Notes: generated by a model not told the origin, from the sequence alone. 64,000 nt of DNA from Ceratodon purpureus (GCA_014871385.1 CM026430.1:3699040-3763039), one strand, 5' to 3'. Shown: positions 11,188 through 25,168, counted from the first letter of the stretch. Numbers and translations are program-made.

Positions 11188-11565
11188 CTACACAAACTGT
11201 AAGAATGTCTAAACTTGTCCAAGCTCTCATCCTTCCCACTAGAGGGCATAAGCCCAAGTCAATTACCTCCATCAGTGTACTTACATGGCAACACTTTTAG
11301 AGAACTTTGATAACAACACATTTTCTAGTACTTATTCTGTTCCCGAAGCTACAATTCACTGCTGGAATCTAAATTTTCAGTGCTCCTGGCTTGCCACGTG
11401 TGGTGCACAGAAAAATACCAGCTCAAGTTACTAATAGAAATTGGTGTCAGGACTTGAGCTCCGCAGCTGACTCGGAATGCATGCTCTTACAACCCCCACT
11501 ATCAACATCATCTACCAAGAGCCTACACTGGCGTCACCAAAATCTACACGACTCGTAGATAGTAC
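11188..11565. other. Interval without recognised gene
   Basis: Nothing supported. ATTGGTGTCAGGACTTGAGC at about 11440-11459 is only loosely like a tRNA-primed retroelement binding site and no LTRs are seen. Confidence 0.3.
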
Positions 11566-11915
11566 CAGTCCTGGGTCCAGTACCGGTTTGGGTGGGCGGG
11601 GAGTCCCAACTTCCAAGTTGGCGACTGCGGAGGCGAGTTCGTTGAACAGGGACGGGCTTTCGGGGGCGGGCGTGACGAGGTGATCGTCAGTACTACAGTG
11701 GTGTTGGTTCGACGTCGCCGGCGTCGGAAAGTGGGGAGCCAATGCCAATGCCAATGCGGGAGTCACTCTCTCTGGCTTCGCACGAGCTTTCTCCACCGGC
11801 TTTCATGCGGTCGGAGGGTGTAACGGTGGACCAGGTTTTCCTGCTGTGTCCCTCTAATTTGGGGCGTTGCCAGGGGAGAGGAACCACTGACTTACTAGAG
11901 GCCAACTGAGGCCAG
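11566..11915 (+). other. GC-rich coding-like island, unidentified
   Basis: About 350 bases much richer in GC than the flanks and open over long stretches on both strands. One plus-strand reading contains a PMPMPM run followed by RESLSLASHELSPPAF. No family was recognised, and the AT-rich flanks suggest a captured or relic gene piece. Confidence 0.3.
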
Positions 11916-14635
11916 TTCTCATGTGTTTGTTCGGAGGATTGCAGATGTTTGAGAAGCAGTGAGGTGGACATGGCGTAACCACCACATGCCCCACAAGCAA
12001 ATTGTGAGGTTGAATGACCTGTTCCGGGGCGTTTACGGGATGTGTATATTTATTATTAATAAATCATGTTTTTTTTATTGGATGGTTGTGAAATAAGAGA
12101 GATGATTCTTATGCATTTTAAAGTGTATTATTTGGAGACAATATGAGTTAGCTATAAGAATTTTATTATACATAGTGTATATATATTTTGTCTAAATCCT
12201 ACAATTTGATATTCAATGTACACCTTTATCATTATTATCTTGTCATTTCTTCAGAGTTTTGAAGATTTGGTGTGAGGTGAATTTAGACATTTCTAGAAAA
12301 AGACATCATATGAAGCCTTCTTTTATTAAATCCAAGACAATAATTTACTTATTCCAAAAGAAATGAAGTCAGCAATGGCATACCAAGCTTTTGAAAGAAT
12401 GAAGATGGTGGCTTAGTGCATTGTCATGATTAGGAATTAATACCGTATAGTTTAAACATGGAAAAACTTAGAAATTGATGATAGAATGTAGAATTTTTTT
12501 TAATTTGAAAATCTACATTATTGAATACATTGAAAATTCAATTTGTCAAATAATACCATTTGGTGATGAATTATCTTCCTATGTATGAATTGTTTCCTAA
12601 AGATATGATTGCTACAGATAAATAAGAATCACTAAGTTGGTGGTTATGAATATGTTAACTCTAAAGACAACTACTTCTAAATGACACAAGAAGACAAGGT
12701 TTTTAGGCTATTGATCTTTGGTCATCAACCTTAAATCATTATACTTATTAATCATTAAACTACCATGACACAAAAATGGTAATGGTCCAAAATAAACCAA
12801 ATTATAATTAATCATAAATTTTTCATAATTTATTGCAAAATTATTTTTCACATATTCTTCATCAATTTATAAACCTTATAAAAAAAATCATATTTTCAAA
12901 AATTCTTTAAATTTTCTTTGGTTTTTTAAATATTCAACTCATGGTTTTTTGCCTTCAAACTTGGGCTTCTAGATTTCACATTATTTGACCAACCAATGTC
13001 ATCAATTTGTATATTTAATGTATTTTCTTAACCCAACCAAATTTCAAATTTGACGGTTGGCCTTGTACTTAGCCATAGTGTGGAGCCTCTCCAATGTTTG
13101 CAATTTGCCCTCAAAAGAGACTAGACTTGGTAGTTCTTCTGCAGCAACTGGCAGCACGTTCCCAAAAGCAAGCTCCATGATGTTTTTTTTTTGGAATTCA
13201 CAGGGGTATTTCTACAGACTCTACCTGCAGCCACAGACTGAGATTTGCTTGATATTTTCCAGACAAAAACCGGCTGAAAGGGAATTCGAAGCATTTAGAT
13301 ATTTAGTGACAAAAGGGAGAACTGAATAATACTGCGCCACTAATGTCCAAAATGCCATAACTATTCCCTCACAACATGTACATAAAAGCAGCATTGCACG
13401 AGCACTAACCAATTTCCAGCGGTACGCTTTCTGCAACCCCTTCACCTCCACGACCATCAATCAAACACGGCCTTGAAATGAATGAGGTCATATGTGTAAT
13501 ACTCACAGGAATTCCAAAAATTACCACATCGAGAATATCTTACCTGAAATCTGTTCAAATAAAATTTAAAAATTACAGTTTCATTTATAATCAAATCTTC
13601 ACTACTTTTAATTTTACATAAGTGAAACCTCGTACATAAAATTCTTTTAGAAAGTATTATACAAATGTTGTTGTCTAATTGTTGAAATTGATCAAAGATA
13701 TTACTCTATTATATCTACCTCATCGTTGGCACTAGCGGAACGATGGTACGAGGGAGCTTGCAAGTATGTATAACTTACCAGTGAACTGATAGACCAGCAT
13801 TGCTACTTGCTGGACTCCCCATACCATATTTTTCAGCTTGTGTGGATTACCATCGAATTTCATTTGCATTAATCCAAGAGCCAGAACCTCAAGAAGAAAC
13901 ATTAAAAAATTCAACAACGAAGGATAAAACTAATCCCTAGTAAGTTCGTGCTGATCTAATCAAGTGCCAGATAACCTCAACAACGAGGTTCCCATTCCCA
14001 AGTGATGACGAAGAATATCGAACGACACCAGAAAGAATGAACAAAAGCACCAACTCAGGCAACCCTAGAGCCGTCGAAGAGACGAAGACAAGATCCCGCA
14101 AAGAGCGTCCCCCACGCTCACCGTCCGACCGATACCTATCAGATACCCGTCCAATACCGGACCAATACCCGCCAAATACCTCCCTAACACCCCCCAAAAT
14201 ATCCCCAAATAACGAGAAACCCCTGCTCCCCAGAAACCCCACACACTAAACCATCACCACTCCCAAACCCAATAATATCTAGTCAAGTCCTAGATCTAAG
14301 AAACGCCTCTACTAAATTCTACCAAAAACCTACATAATCTACATTTTTCCTAGAATCCATCTGATTCGTCGGTTTTCGACACCTCGCGCTCAACTAACTT
14401 TTTTTGTAGATTTGGAATCCTTGAATAGAAGAATGTGTAGATAGTACCGGTTTTAGGCGCAGACCCCGAGAGAGGCAGAATGAGAGATGTCGATCGCAAC
14501 ATAATGTGTTCGTTGTTACTGTTGGTCGATATTTCCAGACACGGTTGCTAAGTTCTGTGTGTATTGATCGCTGTGTTGTGTGCCGAGAGGACAGGCACAG
14601 CGAGGGGGCAAGCATTGTAGCGAGAGGTCACGGAG
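11916..14635. other. AT-rich intergenic DNA and PGDH upstream region
   Basis: 11.9-13.0 kb is AT-rich without features. At 13044-13178 (minus) a 44-codon ATG-to-stop frame (begins MELAFGNVLPVAAEELPSLV) looks protein-like but is unassigned. 13.9-14.25 kb contains repeated ATACC-type words and a 101-codon minus frame, also unassigned. About 14.4-14.63 kb is the likely PGDH promoter and leader. Confidence 0.35.
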
Positions 14636-17600
14636 ATGGAGACGGCTGCCATGGCTGCTGCGGCGGGGAGCGCCGTCGGGGTTGCGGCCAAGGCTATGCC
14701 CAAGGCTGGAGCGGCCGCGAGGCGTGATTGTCAGTTGGCGTCGAGAGTCTCCATTGTGCGGGATGCGGGGCTGGTGAGCAAGGCGGGCGTGAGGACGAGG
14801 GTTAGCGTTGGTGCGAGGAGTGTGCGTGTCGCGGCGGTGAACTCGTCGTCGGCTGCCGTGGCGACGCCGTCTGTGACTGAGAGTGAGAAGGCGGTCTCGA
14901 AGCCGACTGTGTTGGTGGCGGAGAAGCTGGGCGCCGCCGGGATTGAGTTGCTGGAGAAGGTGGCGATTGTGGATTGCTCGTATAATCTGTCGAATGAGGA
15001 TCTGTGCGCGAAGATTTCGCAGTGCGATGCTTTGATCGTGCGGAGTGGGACTAAGGTTACGAAGGAGGTCTTCGAGGCGTCCAAGGGTCGTTTGAAGGTA
15101 ATTCTGGTTCTCGTTCGAGTGGTTTTTGGTCTTGGATCTTGATTTTTGGTGGATTCGGAATGCTAGTTTTTTTAGAGAATGTGAAGGTGTGGACGTTGCG
15201 TTGTATCTGTTGGTTAGTTCATTCCGGTTCCGGAGCGGGTACTCGTGACTATAATAGTGTGAATTTATGCTAGAAGTGAATCTGATCGAATTCTAGTGCG
15301 AATGGCTTGAGGCACCTTTCACTCTGTTTTTCTTTTCTTGAATCTATTTGTCTTGCTACTAGGTTGCAGGCATTGTCTTCTGTAACTACGTTTGCATATC
15401 GTAATTCATTCCTGCATTTCTTTGAAGGATTGTTATGAAAGTGGTCCTCGAACCTACAAGATAGCACACGAGCTGGTCTTAGACGTTTATAATAGATTCT
15501 TCGGCAGGTATCTAGCGAAGAGGACTTATTGGAAAATGTGTTTTGGAATTTTTCGATTACTACATATAATGGACTTACACTTAATTTTTCCTGGTTGTGC
15601 AGGTTGTTGGAAGAGCTGGTGTAGGTATTGACAACGTCGATCTGCAGGCTGCCACTGAGGTTGGGTGCTTGGTCGTCAATGCCCCGACAGCTAACACCGT
15701 TGCTGCTGCTGAGCATGGCATCTCGCTTCTTACTGCTATGGCTCGCAACGTTGCGCAGGCTAGTGCCTCCATGAAGGCTGGTAAGTTTTTTTTTTTTTTC
15801 CTCTTCTCGATTGTTAGCCTGGTTTTAGAAAGCCTGGAGATTTTCAATGTGATTATATTAATGCATAATGTGAACTTGTCATCCCTTGAGTCTTTGAAAA
15901 GTTTATGGATAGTGCTCTTGAGATATTCTATGAAGGATTTAATTGTACGTCATGGAGAGATTTTGACTTAAATTAGATATGAGGCCTTTTTTTAAAACCA
16001 TAACATCTGCACCACGACGATTTGACTCTCCTGTGAGTTCCATAATTAATGAACGATGTGTGTGGGCGAGTGCAGGAAAGTGGCAAAGAAACAAGTGGGT
16101 TGGTGTCTCACTTGTGGAGAAGACGTTGGCTGTGATGGGGTTCGGAAAGGTCGGATCCGAAGTGGCTCGTAGAGCGAAGGGGCTTGGAATGCACGTCATT
16201 GCCCACGACCCTTATGCTTCGGCTGAGCGTGCGAAGGCGCTGGGAGTGGAGTTGGTGAGCTTCGACGAAGCACTGACTAGGGCTGACTTCATCTCCCTTC
16301 ACATGCCCCTGACACCGACGACGGACAAGATCTTTAACGACGAGAGCTTCGGAAAGTGTAAGAAGGGCGTGCGCATCATCAATGTGGCACGAGGAGGCGT
16401 GATTGATGAGCCCGCACTTGTGCGAGCCCTGGATGCCGGCATTGTTGCACAGGTTGGTGATTTTTTGGTGGGATATGTAATGAATGCAGAGTGTGCTTAC
16501 TCAAGACCAGACTTCATATGTATGTTTGCAGGGTAATGATTTTTTTTGTATTTTGATTCGTGTTGTGTTGATGCGGTTGTTGCTTTAGGTGTTGAAATGT
16601 TTGTTCTGCCGTGGTGTGTTACAGGCTGCTTTGGATGTTTTCACGGTGGAGCCCCCTAAGGAAGGGGACGCACTTGTGAATCACGAGAATGTTATTGTAA
16701 CTCCTCATCTTGGTGCGAGCACCATGGAAGCTCAGGTAACCCTCCAAAACTGCACTCGCGATCAATTCTACTGTGCACTTATGTGAGTAATTACATTGTA
16801 AACTTGTCTATTGAATAACCTGTGCCTTTAGAGACTAGATTCCAGATCACACACCAATGCTTGGTGTTGAACGGCTTTAAGTCCCGGGTGTATCATCATG
16901 TCCCGGGTGTATTAACATTGACAACGAGTACTGTGTTCTTCGATTGTCAATGTTTGTTAAGTTTGATGCAGAGCTTTTAGCATGGAATCTCTGTATCTGA
17001 CACCAGTGCGTAGATATTGTTACTCACGGTGAAGTATAGCTAGTCAAGTCGCATTGAAATCAGTTTGTTGACCCAGGTCACCTCGTATACTTCGGGATGA
17101 CGGTTCTAATTGAAAATGGCATTTGTCTTTGACAGGAAGGAGTGGCCGTGGAAATTGCTGAGGCGGTGGCCGGAGCTTTGGCAGGAGAACTTTCAGCGAC
17201 AGCAGTGAATGCACCCATGGTTCCTGCTGAGGTTGGTGCTACTGAGCCCTAAGCCTCATCACGCTCTTTTGATAACTCAGTTGTTGGATGCAGGTGACCG
17301 AGCATGACGTTTATCAATTCGCACTGTATTGGCTTGCTTGGTCATGTGTCCATTGAGCAGGTCCTTTTTTTCTTGTTGGACTTGTACATCCCCTGAAAAC
17401 GTTATTAAGTCTGTTTTGTATTCTAGGTTATCACGGAGCTGGCCCCCTACGTCACACTTGCAGAGAGGCTGGGAAGGCTGGCTGTGCAATTGGTGTCAGG
17501 AGGTGCTGGCGTGAAGCAGGTGAAGGTTGTGTACAGGTCAGCTCGTGCTGATGATGATTTGGACACTAGACTATTGAGGGCGATGATCACGAAGGGCTTG

Positions 17601-18208
17601 ATTGAGCCCGTGTCAAGTGCTTTCATCAACCTAGTGAACGCCGACTATGTGGCCAAGCAACGCGGTTTGAAGATCAGTGAGGAGCGACAGCCTACTGATG
17701 GTGCCATCGAAGTGCCGCTGGAGACCATCACGGTATGCTCTGTCAGCCCTGACTATTGGTATGCTCTTTGATTTGGTCTGCAAGAGCACTTGCGAGACAA
17801 GTGAAGCACTGTCTTACATGTGATGATGTGTTGCAACAGGTGACGATCGCAAACGTAGAGTCGAAGTTCGCGAGTGCAATCTCTGAGCAGAATGGTGCCA
17901 TTACACTAGAGGGCAAGGTGAAGGACGGTGTGCCATATCTCTCAAGAGTGGGCAGCTTCAGCGTGGACGTGAGTCTGGAGGACAGCATCATCCTCTGCCG
18001 ACAGGTGGATCAACCAGGGATGATCGGAAAGGTGGGATCCATCCTGGGACAGGAGAACGTGAACATCTCATTCATGAGCGTGGGCAGGAAATCACCCAGG
18101 CAGCATGCGGTGATGGCGATCGGCGTCGATGAGGAGCCATCGAAGGCGACACTGCAGAAGCTGGGAGAAATTCCAGCTGTAGAGGAGTTTGTGTTCCTCA
18201 AGCTGTGA
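14636..18208 (+). CDS. PGDH: D-3-phosphoglycerate dehydrogenase, plastid form
   Basis: Seven exons: 14636-15097, 15603-15780, 16076-16452, 16625-16735, 17136-17231, 17427-17732, 17840-18208, all with GT-AG borders and matching phase, giving 632 residues. The first about 85 residues are rich in Ala, Ser, Val and Arg with almost no acids, a chloroplast transit peptide. The catalytic part has [11 protein letters not shown] (157-167), the NAD-binding [18 protein letters not shown] (234-251), [10 protein letters not shown] with the substrate-binding Arg, and the catalytic His in TPHLGAST (H367). An allosteric (ASB) domain follows, and a C-terminal ACT domain at about 560-632 ([20 protein letters not shown]), the usual site of serine feedback. 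The enzyme oxidises 3-phosphoglycerate to 3-phosphohydroxypyruvate, the first step of the phosphorylated serine pathway. A piece of the last exon of a related gene lies at 55377-55466. Confidence 0.95.
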
Positions 18209-20189
18209 AGCGTAAACAGTTTAGGGACAAGCGAGATGAATAACTGGTAGCTCAGTTTCTTGTTACGAGTGTCTAGTTAGACACGTGAATTCAATTTTGT
18301 TCTTACCTTGAATATCGGTTGCCTGGTCCTGGATTTAGTTTTTGCTGGCCACTGTCATAGTGTAGACTGCAGTTACGTGTTAAAAGTCATTTTCTGAGCT
18401 TCTAGTAAGCAAGTAGGGAAGTAAAACAATTTTGGTTTTGATGAGTTTTAATTATTCACGGCATTCACTCGAATTTTTTAGATCTGATTCATTTTTTTTC
18501 ATTGAAAGCTTTTGCATTCGTAGTTCACCTTTAGGTTAGCAATCTGACAGATAAGATCCAATTTAGAAGGGTACCTTACGTAAGAGACGGTATAGTTTGA
18601 ACGCTTTATGAGAATTGTTGTATCACCTGGTAGAACCATGAGAATTGTTGTACCACCTTTAGAACCTGTTTCGTGTCTGTTAGAGCGACAATCTCTACTG
18701 TCTTATATGCTTCTGCAAGACTACCGATACTAACATGCGGAAGAGGAAGATATCTGTTGATGGTGACAGTTTTTGTCTAGCATGAGGCATTCTTAAGCTT
18801 CCAATCCTTCACAGTTTTCGACATTGTGACTGGTCCACTTCCAAAATTGAAGCTCATCTATCGTCCTGGATCCCTTCTCGCTTTAGTATCATTGTCAGTT
18901 TTATATAGACAATGTAGGTCTATAATGGAGGTGTATAGACCTCGAACTACCTGTTGACAATAATCTGCCTTGGGCAGGTTCCTCTTCATGGCCCTTCTGG
19001 ACCAAATAAAACGTGAGCCCTTGTTTCATCTCAGTTCCTAAGTCTCGATCGATTCACAAGATCTCCTATCCTACCCTCCAGAAAAGTAAGAGAATGTAAT
19101 GTAACCAACAATTATGGAAGCACAGGAGTTTTCTAAGTTTGTGAATGCTAATGCAAGTTGTATGAACTTAGTTGCGAAATGAAACTTTTAGGTAAGAAAC
19201 GTCGAGTAAAGATTGTTGAGATGTCAGTTGGCCATACTGCACATCGCATGCGTGTGGTGAGATAGTGTGGGAAACTCACTGTATCATCGGAAATGTCCAT
19301 CAACTTCCACTAACTTACTGTTTCATCGTCTCTCCGACACAGCCCTAGTGACCAACATTCAGAGCCTGAATCGGTGAAGCGTTTGGCGCTATGTGACGCT
19401 TTCTGCCTACATTTTCACAATGTGCACCTCACTAGAACTCTTGTGACCTCGAAGTTTTTTGTTCATGGTCACTCGAGGATATTCACTTGTATCTCAGATC
19501 AGTGAGGCTTGGTGAAGCAGGAATTGTGTTGTGAAAGTTATATGTCGAATTTGATACTCTAGGTTGTCTCCTCTCTTGGTGAAGGCATGGTTAACTGCGT
19601 ACAGAAACTTGCAGGTTACGTCCGCCCGGGTTTGTACCTTGGACGACATTGGCTTTATTGCTGGTACGTATGCTCTCTACGTTTCCGAAATTTTTCAGAT
19701 TTGCGGATGGTATGTTCCTGGATTATTGTCCCTAACCTAACCATCCGTGGCGACACTGTGGTGTGGGCCGTCAATGAATTTTATATGGGGCATTTCCTAA
19801 ATTGCCTGAAACCAGGCGTTTGGGAGTAGATTTTGCCTCTGTTATATATGCACCAGGTGGAGCAGGTGCTTGTAACATTGGATCGGTGTAGTGACTGAGG
19901 ACTTGCTCTTCACTTTCGGTGTAGGGACTGGGATACAATCAAGATACTCATTGATTGTCTGGTGTTTCCTTTTTCCTTTTGAGCACCGTAGGGGTTGTGA
20001 ATTGCATAATTGTTCATGGTAAACCTGGTACTATTTCTCCATGTTTAAGCTCATGCTGCGATGAAGGACTTTTCTTGTTAAAGATTTGATTTGCCAAATT
20101 TAATTAAAAAACGGGTGTTTGAGTCCAGGAATTGGAGGTCCTATCTGCTGGAAGTCCTATCTGTTGCTGTTACTTTTGAGTCATCATGG
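18209..20189. other. Intergenic region and leader of the TIR gene
   Basis: About 2 kb with no convincing coding region. The first part is PGDH 3' UTR. An 80-codon frame at 19587-19829 has no motif and is not called. The last few hundred bases probably hold the leader of the receptor gene, because its coding frame is open from about 20091 before the first ATG at 20190. Confidence 0.35.
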
Positions 20190-23100
20190 ATGGTCGGAAC
20201 TTCAAGTACGGCTGCTGCGGACTTGGCTGCTGGGGACGATGAGCAGGTGAGTTGGTCGGGCCACATTTTCAATCGAGCAGCTATTTGATAACAAAATACG
20301 ACGGTGAAGACCTCTCTAGTGGAACATTGTACTTGATTCAGTCGTTATCTGTTGCAAGTTATGAAATTGGATTCTTTGAACAACACATGAACAGGAAACC
20401 GAGTCCCTTTTATTCTCGTGTCACTCTGGAGGAGCAGTAGGAGGCAATGTAAGGGACACTCCAGCAAGCTCACAGAATGTGCTGCAAATCAGGTAATCAT
20501 GCACCGGACTGAAGAACTTCACCTAAGTTGATTTAACTCCTAACTTTCAAAGATAAGAAATGGGGCCATTGCTATGCTCTGCATCACGTCACAACACATC
20601 GTGTTTCTCAAGTTTGGTCATGATTTTGCAGCTCGTTCAAGATAGATAAAGCGAAGCACAAGGTATTTCTAAGTCACACTGGAGCACAGAAGGAATTTGT
20701 TGAACAGCTATGTGTAGATCTTGAAGCAAGAGCTTATATGTTCCCATTCTTCGACCAGAGGCACCACAGTCTGCCCAAGGGCAAGGATTTCGTGCCCTTC
20801 ATTAAGGAGGCAGCCCAGCTGTGCCATGTTGCCGTGGTCGTTTTGTCGGAGAAGTACTTGTGTTCCAAGTGGCCTATGATAGAGCTTGCAGAGTTCCACG
20901 CTGCTCAGCAAGCCGGAAACCAACAGTTGAACATGCTCCCACTTTTCTACAAGTTAGGAGTGGACGATCTTGACGACCAGGCTATCGAGGATAGATGGAT
21001 GCCCATGTGGAGACATCTTGCTAAAGGCGACAGAAGAATCGACGTGGAAAAGTGGGGCGCGGCTGTGAGAGCGCTGCGGAAGGCGAATGGCCTCGTATTC
21101 GGCAAGCATTTGACAACAGAGGTGGGTTACAGAAAGGAGATTGTGCAAAGCATTTTCCGACTGTCGCCTCCGGGCCTGCCGTATGGCAGTTCGAGAGAGA
21201 TGGTGGGCTATGACCGAATGTGTGAGGTACGTGGTGAAATGTTTGTTCTGCTTTGACCCAAGTCTTCTTGCCAGGCATCATCGGATGGAGAACTTCCGCT
21301 TAGGCCATTGAATATGTTGTTGAAACAAAGCTTCTAGGTTTAATATGAGATGATTTGTAAGAGATATAATATGACATTGAACGTTTTGAGAGATATGGCA
21401 TTCCTTGGAGTATAGTCGACATATATAACCAAGATGTTTTTGTGCATAAATTTTGCTCTACTTCCGAGCATTCTTTCCAAGTTTTCGCAGGGGTTATGAA
21501 TTATATCGCATTTCCTGGAACGACAGTAGTATGTGAGCCGAGAGTCATGAAGCCTTGAATCGTTGCACTTATGTGAGAGAATGTTGAAGATAGTTTGGCA
21601 GCATTTGCAGTGTGTTTGTACAACAACTTGGCTGCTGGTTGCCCGCAGATACTATCAAGTCGCTTTGTGAATGACGCGAGTGGAACGTCAGTCTTGGGGC
21701 TGTATGGAACGACTGGGCGTGGGAAAACGACATTGTGCAAAGCCTTGTGCGATCACTTCTCTGCAGAGTTTTTGGGCAGGGTTTGCCATGTGGAGTTGGG
21801 TGTGAGGTCCAAGACGAAGCGGCAGAAAACGATGCTGGAGAGACTGTGTGGTATTGAAAGGGATGTGCTGGATAGACTGACGGATGCTCGTCAGGTATTG
21901 CGAAGTTTGTGTAGAGCAGTTTGGGATTTTTCTGAAGAAGTTTGTTGTGCATGCAAGTGATTTGAGTTTATACTGCTTTGTTAATTTTCGTTATAAACCA
22001 TCAAACTGCATTTATTGGTATCTCAGGCTTCATTCCCGTGCAGTGCAAGCTTTGTTTCGAAAATATTGCCAATGAAGATGGCTGAGATGCATGCTCACCT
22101 GTTTTATTGGTTTGCGTTTACCATGGCAGGGGTTGGAGCTATTGCGAGTTCATGTGCATCGTGAACCCGTGTTTCTAGCCCTTGACAATGTAACCGGTGA
22201 TGAGAGTTCGTTAAGAGAAGCTCGGGAGTACTTGGAGGTTGGGTTCCACCCCAAGAGCAGAATCTTGATCACATCGACGAGCTCAGTTAATGTTCAGGAC
22301 CTCTTGCCAGGCTCCCAATTCTGCATGGCCATGCCAAGATTGAGAGTGAAGGAGGCAGGAGAGATATTTCTGAGGAGTGCTGCGCCTATGAAATCCATTT
22401 CTGGGCTTTCTGACGAAGAGCAAAGAATTGTTGCGCTCTGTCTTCAGGAGTGTTTGTTTGAGTGGGAGGGTAATGAGGATTGGTGTGAACCGGACGTGGA
22501 GGAGAAACAGCTTTTCATCGAGAGTGATGTGTGGGAGTTGCGTAGGAGGAGCTACCACCCGTTAGCATTGTCGGCTTTGGGAGATTTCTTTCGCCGATAC
22601 AGCAGCAATACTCACATGTTGCGTTGGAAGGATCATCTTCAAACGAGCATGGACTCGTTTAAGGATGTCTGGAGTTGTCCCAACGGTATCGGGAGGATTA
22701 TCGGTCTGCAATTTAGCAGCTTACATCCAAGCGAGCAGCTTTTGTTTTTGGATATTGCGCTTTACTCGAGGTATTTTTTCTGTTACTTAGAGGATCCTTA
22801 TCTTCACGGAGACAGGTGGTTAGAATGGGTATCTGAACTGCATGACGTGACGGCAACAGTTATGAAAAGAAAAGTAAGTACTTACAATCTCGAGTCCTTT
22901 CGCCCCAAAACTTCATTTGTAGGGAAGGAAGTGGTGCTACCTACCTTATCTTTATATCTGAGTTCTGCAGCTTGTGTTGTTTAAATGCAGAACATCCGAT
23001 TGACGAACGCTTCTATGTGATGCAGGTGCAGGATCTGACGAGGTCTGGTATGATCGATTATGACGGCATTTGTAACACATATGGACTTGACGCTGTTAAC

Positions 23101-24006
23101 ACATGGAATTATAGTTTTATTGTCCCAGTACCTACTCTATACAAGGAGTTCGCAGAGTGGTATGCGACAGAACATGGAATGAAAGGGTTGAAGAAGAACT
23201 CATGGGGTGTGTGTCAATCATCAGGAGCCGCCCAAAACCGCCATTCTTCGCTGTCAGACCTAGTGAGGCTGCGAGTGTTTGACCTATCCCGTGCAAGTGC
23301 AAGGCTAGTTGTAAGCAAGACGATGCAAGAGCTGCACAACCTCGAGGTGCTGCATCTCCATTCATGCCCTAACTTGACAGATCTGGATCTCCAGGGGCTC
23401 GATAGCCTCCGGCATTTGGAGCTCATCGATCTCAAGAAATTGGTGACCGTTACGTTGAGTGGTAGTTCAGGCGCAGACGAGGACCTGGGCATTTACGAGT
23501 CACTGCGAAGTGTGCAGCTGAAAGGTCTGTATTCTCTGACGCATGGTCCCGACCTCAGGTCGTGTAGGTCCTTGCATTGTCTTAGGGTAGGGCAGTGCCC
23601 GAAATGGACGAATTTGGGGCAAATCAGCGAGTGCAGTGATTTTACAGACTTGCAGCTGGAGGATCTGGTTCCGCAGCAATGGGCGAGCATACCGATTGTC
23701 GAGTCCCTACCCTCATTGCAATATTTTTTTCTAGAGAGTAAAGGCCTAGGCGACGACGTTGACGTTGATTTTCGTGGTGTGGTCGATGCGGTTGAGGGGC
23801 TGGAATGTTGGGATCTGGCTTTGATGGTGGCGGAGTTGGTGAGACATCTGCGCTCAGTCAGGGTGGATGAATCATCTTCAGACGTACTGTTTGAATATGG
23901 ACCCGGGGTTAAAATTCATTGGAATGGAAGAGGAAAGGAATTGGATTGGTATCACAAGATGCTGGATGTGCATGATTCCAGAGGTTTATCTAGAAGATGG
24001 GAATAA
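20190..24006 (+). CDS. Divergent TIR-NB-LRR immune receptor
   Basis: Six exons in consistent phase: 20190-20246, 20395-20492, 20632-21226, 21649-21894, 22130-22873, 23026-24006, about 906 residues. The TIR domain starts at HKVFLSHTGAQKEF and keeps the plant-type catalytic Glu in CSKWPMIELAEF, used for NAD+ cleavage in active TIRs. The nucleotide-binding domain is recognisable but off-consensus: P-loop GTTGRGKTT (about 270-278) in place of GMGGIGKTT, a kinase-2-like VFLALDNV with only one Asp, RNBS-B-like SRILITSTS, and GLPL-like YHPLALSALG. No MHD motif is obvious. The C-terminal third has LRR-like segments (LHNLEVLHLHSCPNLTDLDL; SLRHLELIDLKKLVTVTL). It is far diverged from the receptor at 43608. 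It may act as a helper or an NAD+-hydrolysing sensor (inference). Confidence 0.85.
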
Positions 24007-24229
24007 TTCCACAGATGTAAGTTAAGGGGTATTATGGAATCCAGCCGCTACTTTTTTTTTCACTGTGTTCTCATTAGTTTCTAAATGAACTTGTATCGTC
24101 TTGTCAATGAAGAAAAGAAGTACAAAACATTTCAACACAATTGGAGTAGATCTCAAATTTCTAGAAATTTTGAAGTATAAATTGTATATTTCCCTTTTAT
24201 TTCAAAGGACAATTTTGGTAAAAAGGGGT
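24007..24229. other. 3' flank of the TIR gene
   Basis: Presumed 3' UTR and short spacer; nothing further seen. Confidence 0.4.
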
Positions 24230-24480
24230 CCTTTGGATGGACCCCTTGCTACATCATAGATAGTGGATGAAATTTATTAAGTTTGGATGATTAATGAAGA
24301 TGGGATGAAATATTTTATATAGATGAAAAATGGATTTTGGATGAAAACTAAGTTTTAGATGATAACTATAATTTGAATGAAAAAATCAGCAACCTCTTTA
24401 GATGGAAACAATAAGATAGATGAAAAATGACTATTGGATGAAGACTGTCATAAATGTGTATGGATGAAAAAATATTGAGC
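24230..24480. repeat. Degenerate GATGAAAA-type minisatellite
   Basis: The word GGATGAAA / GATGAAAAA recurs irregularly more than ten times in 250 bases. Spacing is variable, so this is a decayed simple-repeat tract. Confidence 0.65.
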
Positions 24481-24791
24481 CCATCATGCTGCAAGTGCCC
24501 ACCCTTTGAAATTTTGTCTTCTCACTATTTGCCTTTGAGAATGACGGGCAACTTGGGCAGAAAATGGGAGATTTTGATTGGTTATTGACTGCCCAGATTT
24601 TGAAAAGATTCTTCTAAAATTTATAACTTTTGCATCATAATTCCAAATGCTTTGAAATTTGCGCCATTGGAAAGTTACCACTGAAAGCTACATGGAGTAA
24701 TAATTTTAGAAAATAATAAAATTTTGATACCTTAGAATAGCTTGCCCAAAAGTGCTGCGACCAGAATATAGTCTCAAAGGGCCTTTAGGGG
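24481..24791 (-). mobile_element. Truncated TTAA-family element (one end)
   Basis: The end CTTTAGGGG (24783-24791) is followed by TTAA (24792-24795). Read in reverse, the terminal 50 bases resemble the left end of the element at 36743 (shared GGTCGCAGC and TTTTGGGCA). The opposite end was not found; the left boundary is approximate. Confidence 0.65.
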
Positions 24792-25168
24792 TTAAAATGC
24801 CCAATTATTATTTGGGTGATTTTAATGTAGATTTGTCTACCGATAATACTCAACATTATGAGATTGAAAAGATTTTAAATAGCATGAACAAAAATAACTT
24901 AATTTTTATGAGATATTCATGATACTTTATAGGAGAATATTAAATCAATGAAAAAAATATACATCCTATATTAATTCATAATGTTGAGAGGATCTCATGT
25001 AGAAGGAATCATACAAGCTGAATTGGCATAACCACTGATAACTCTCATAACTCTTTAAGACACAAATTACTTACTGGATAGTAAATGAGTTCTCAAAATT
25101 ATACATGTCATAAAATGAAACGTAAAAAAATATTATTTGTAAGAAATAATTTAAAAAAATAAACTTAA

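Noticed and set aside
11440..11460. Possible tRNA primer-binding site of an LTR retrotransposon
   Set aside because: Only partial match, and no long terminal repeats, polypurine tract or pol sequence nearby.
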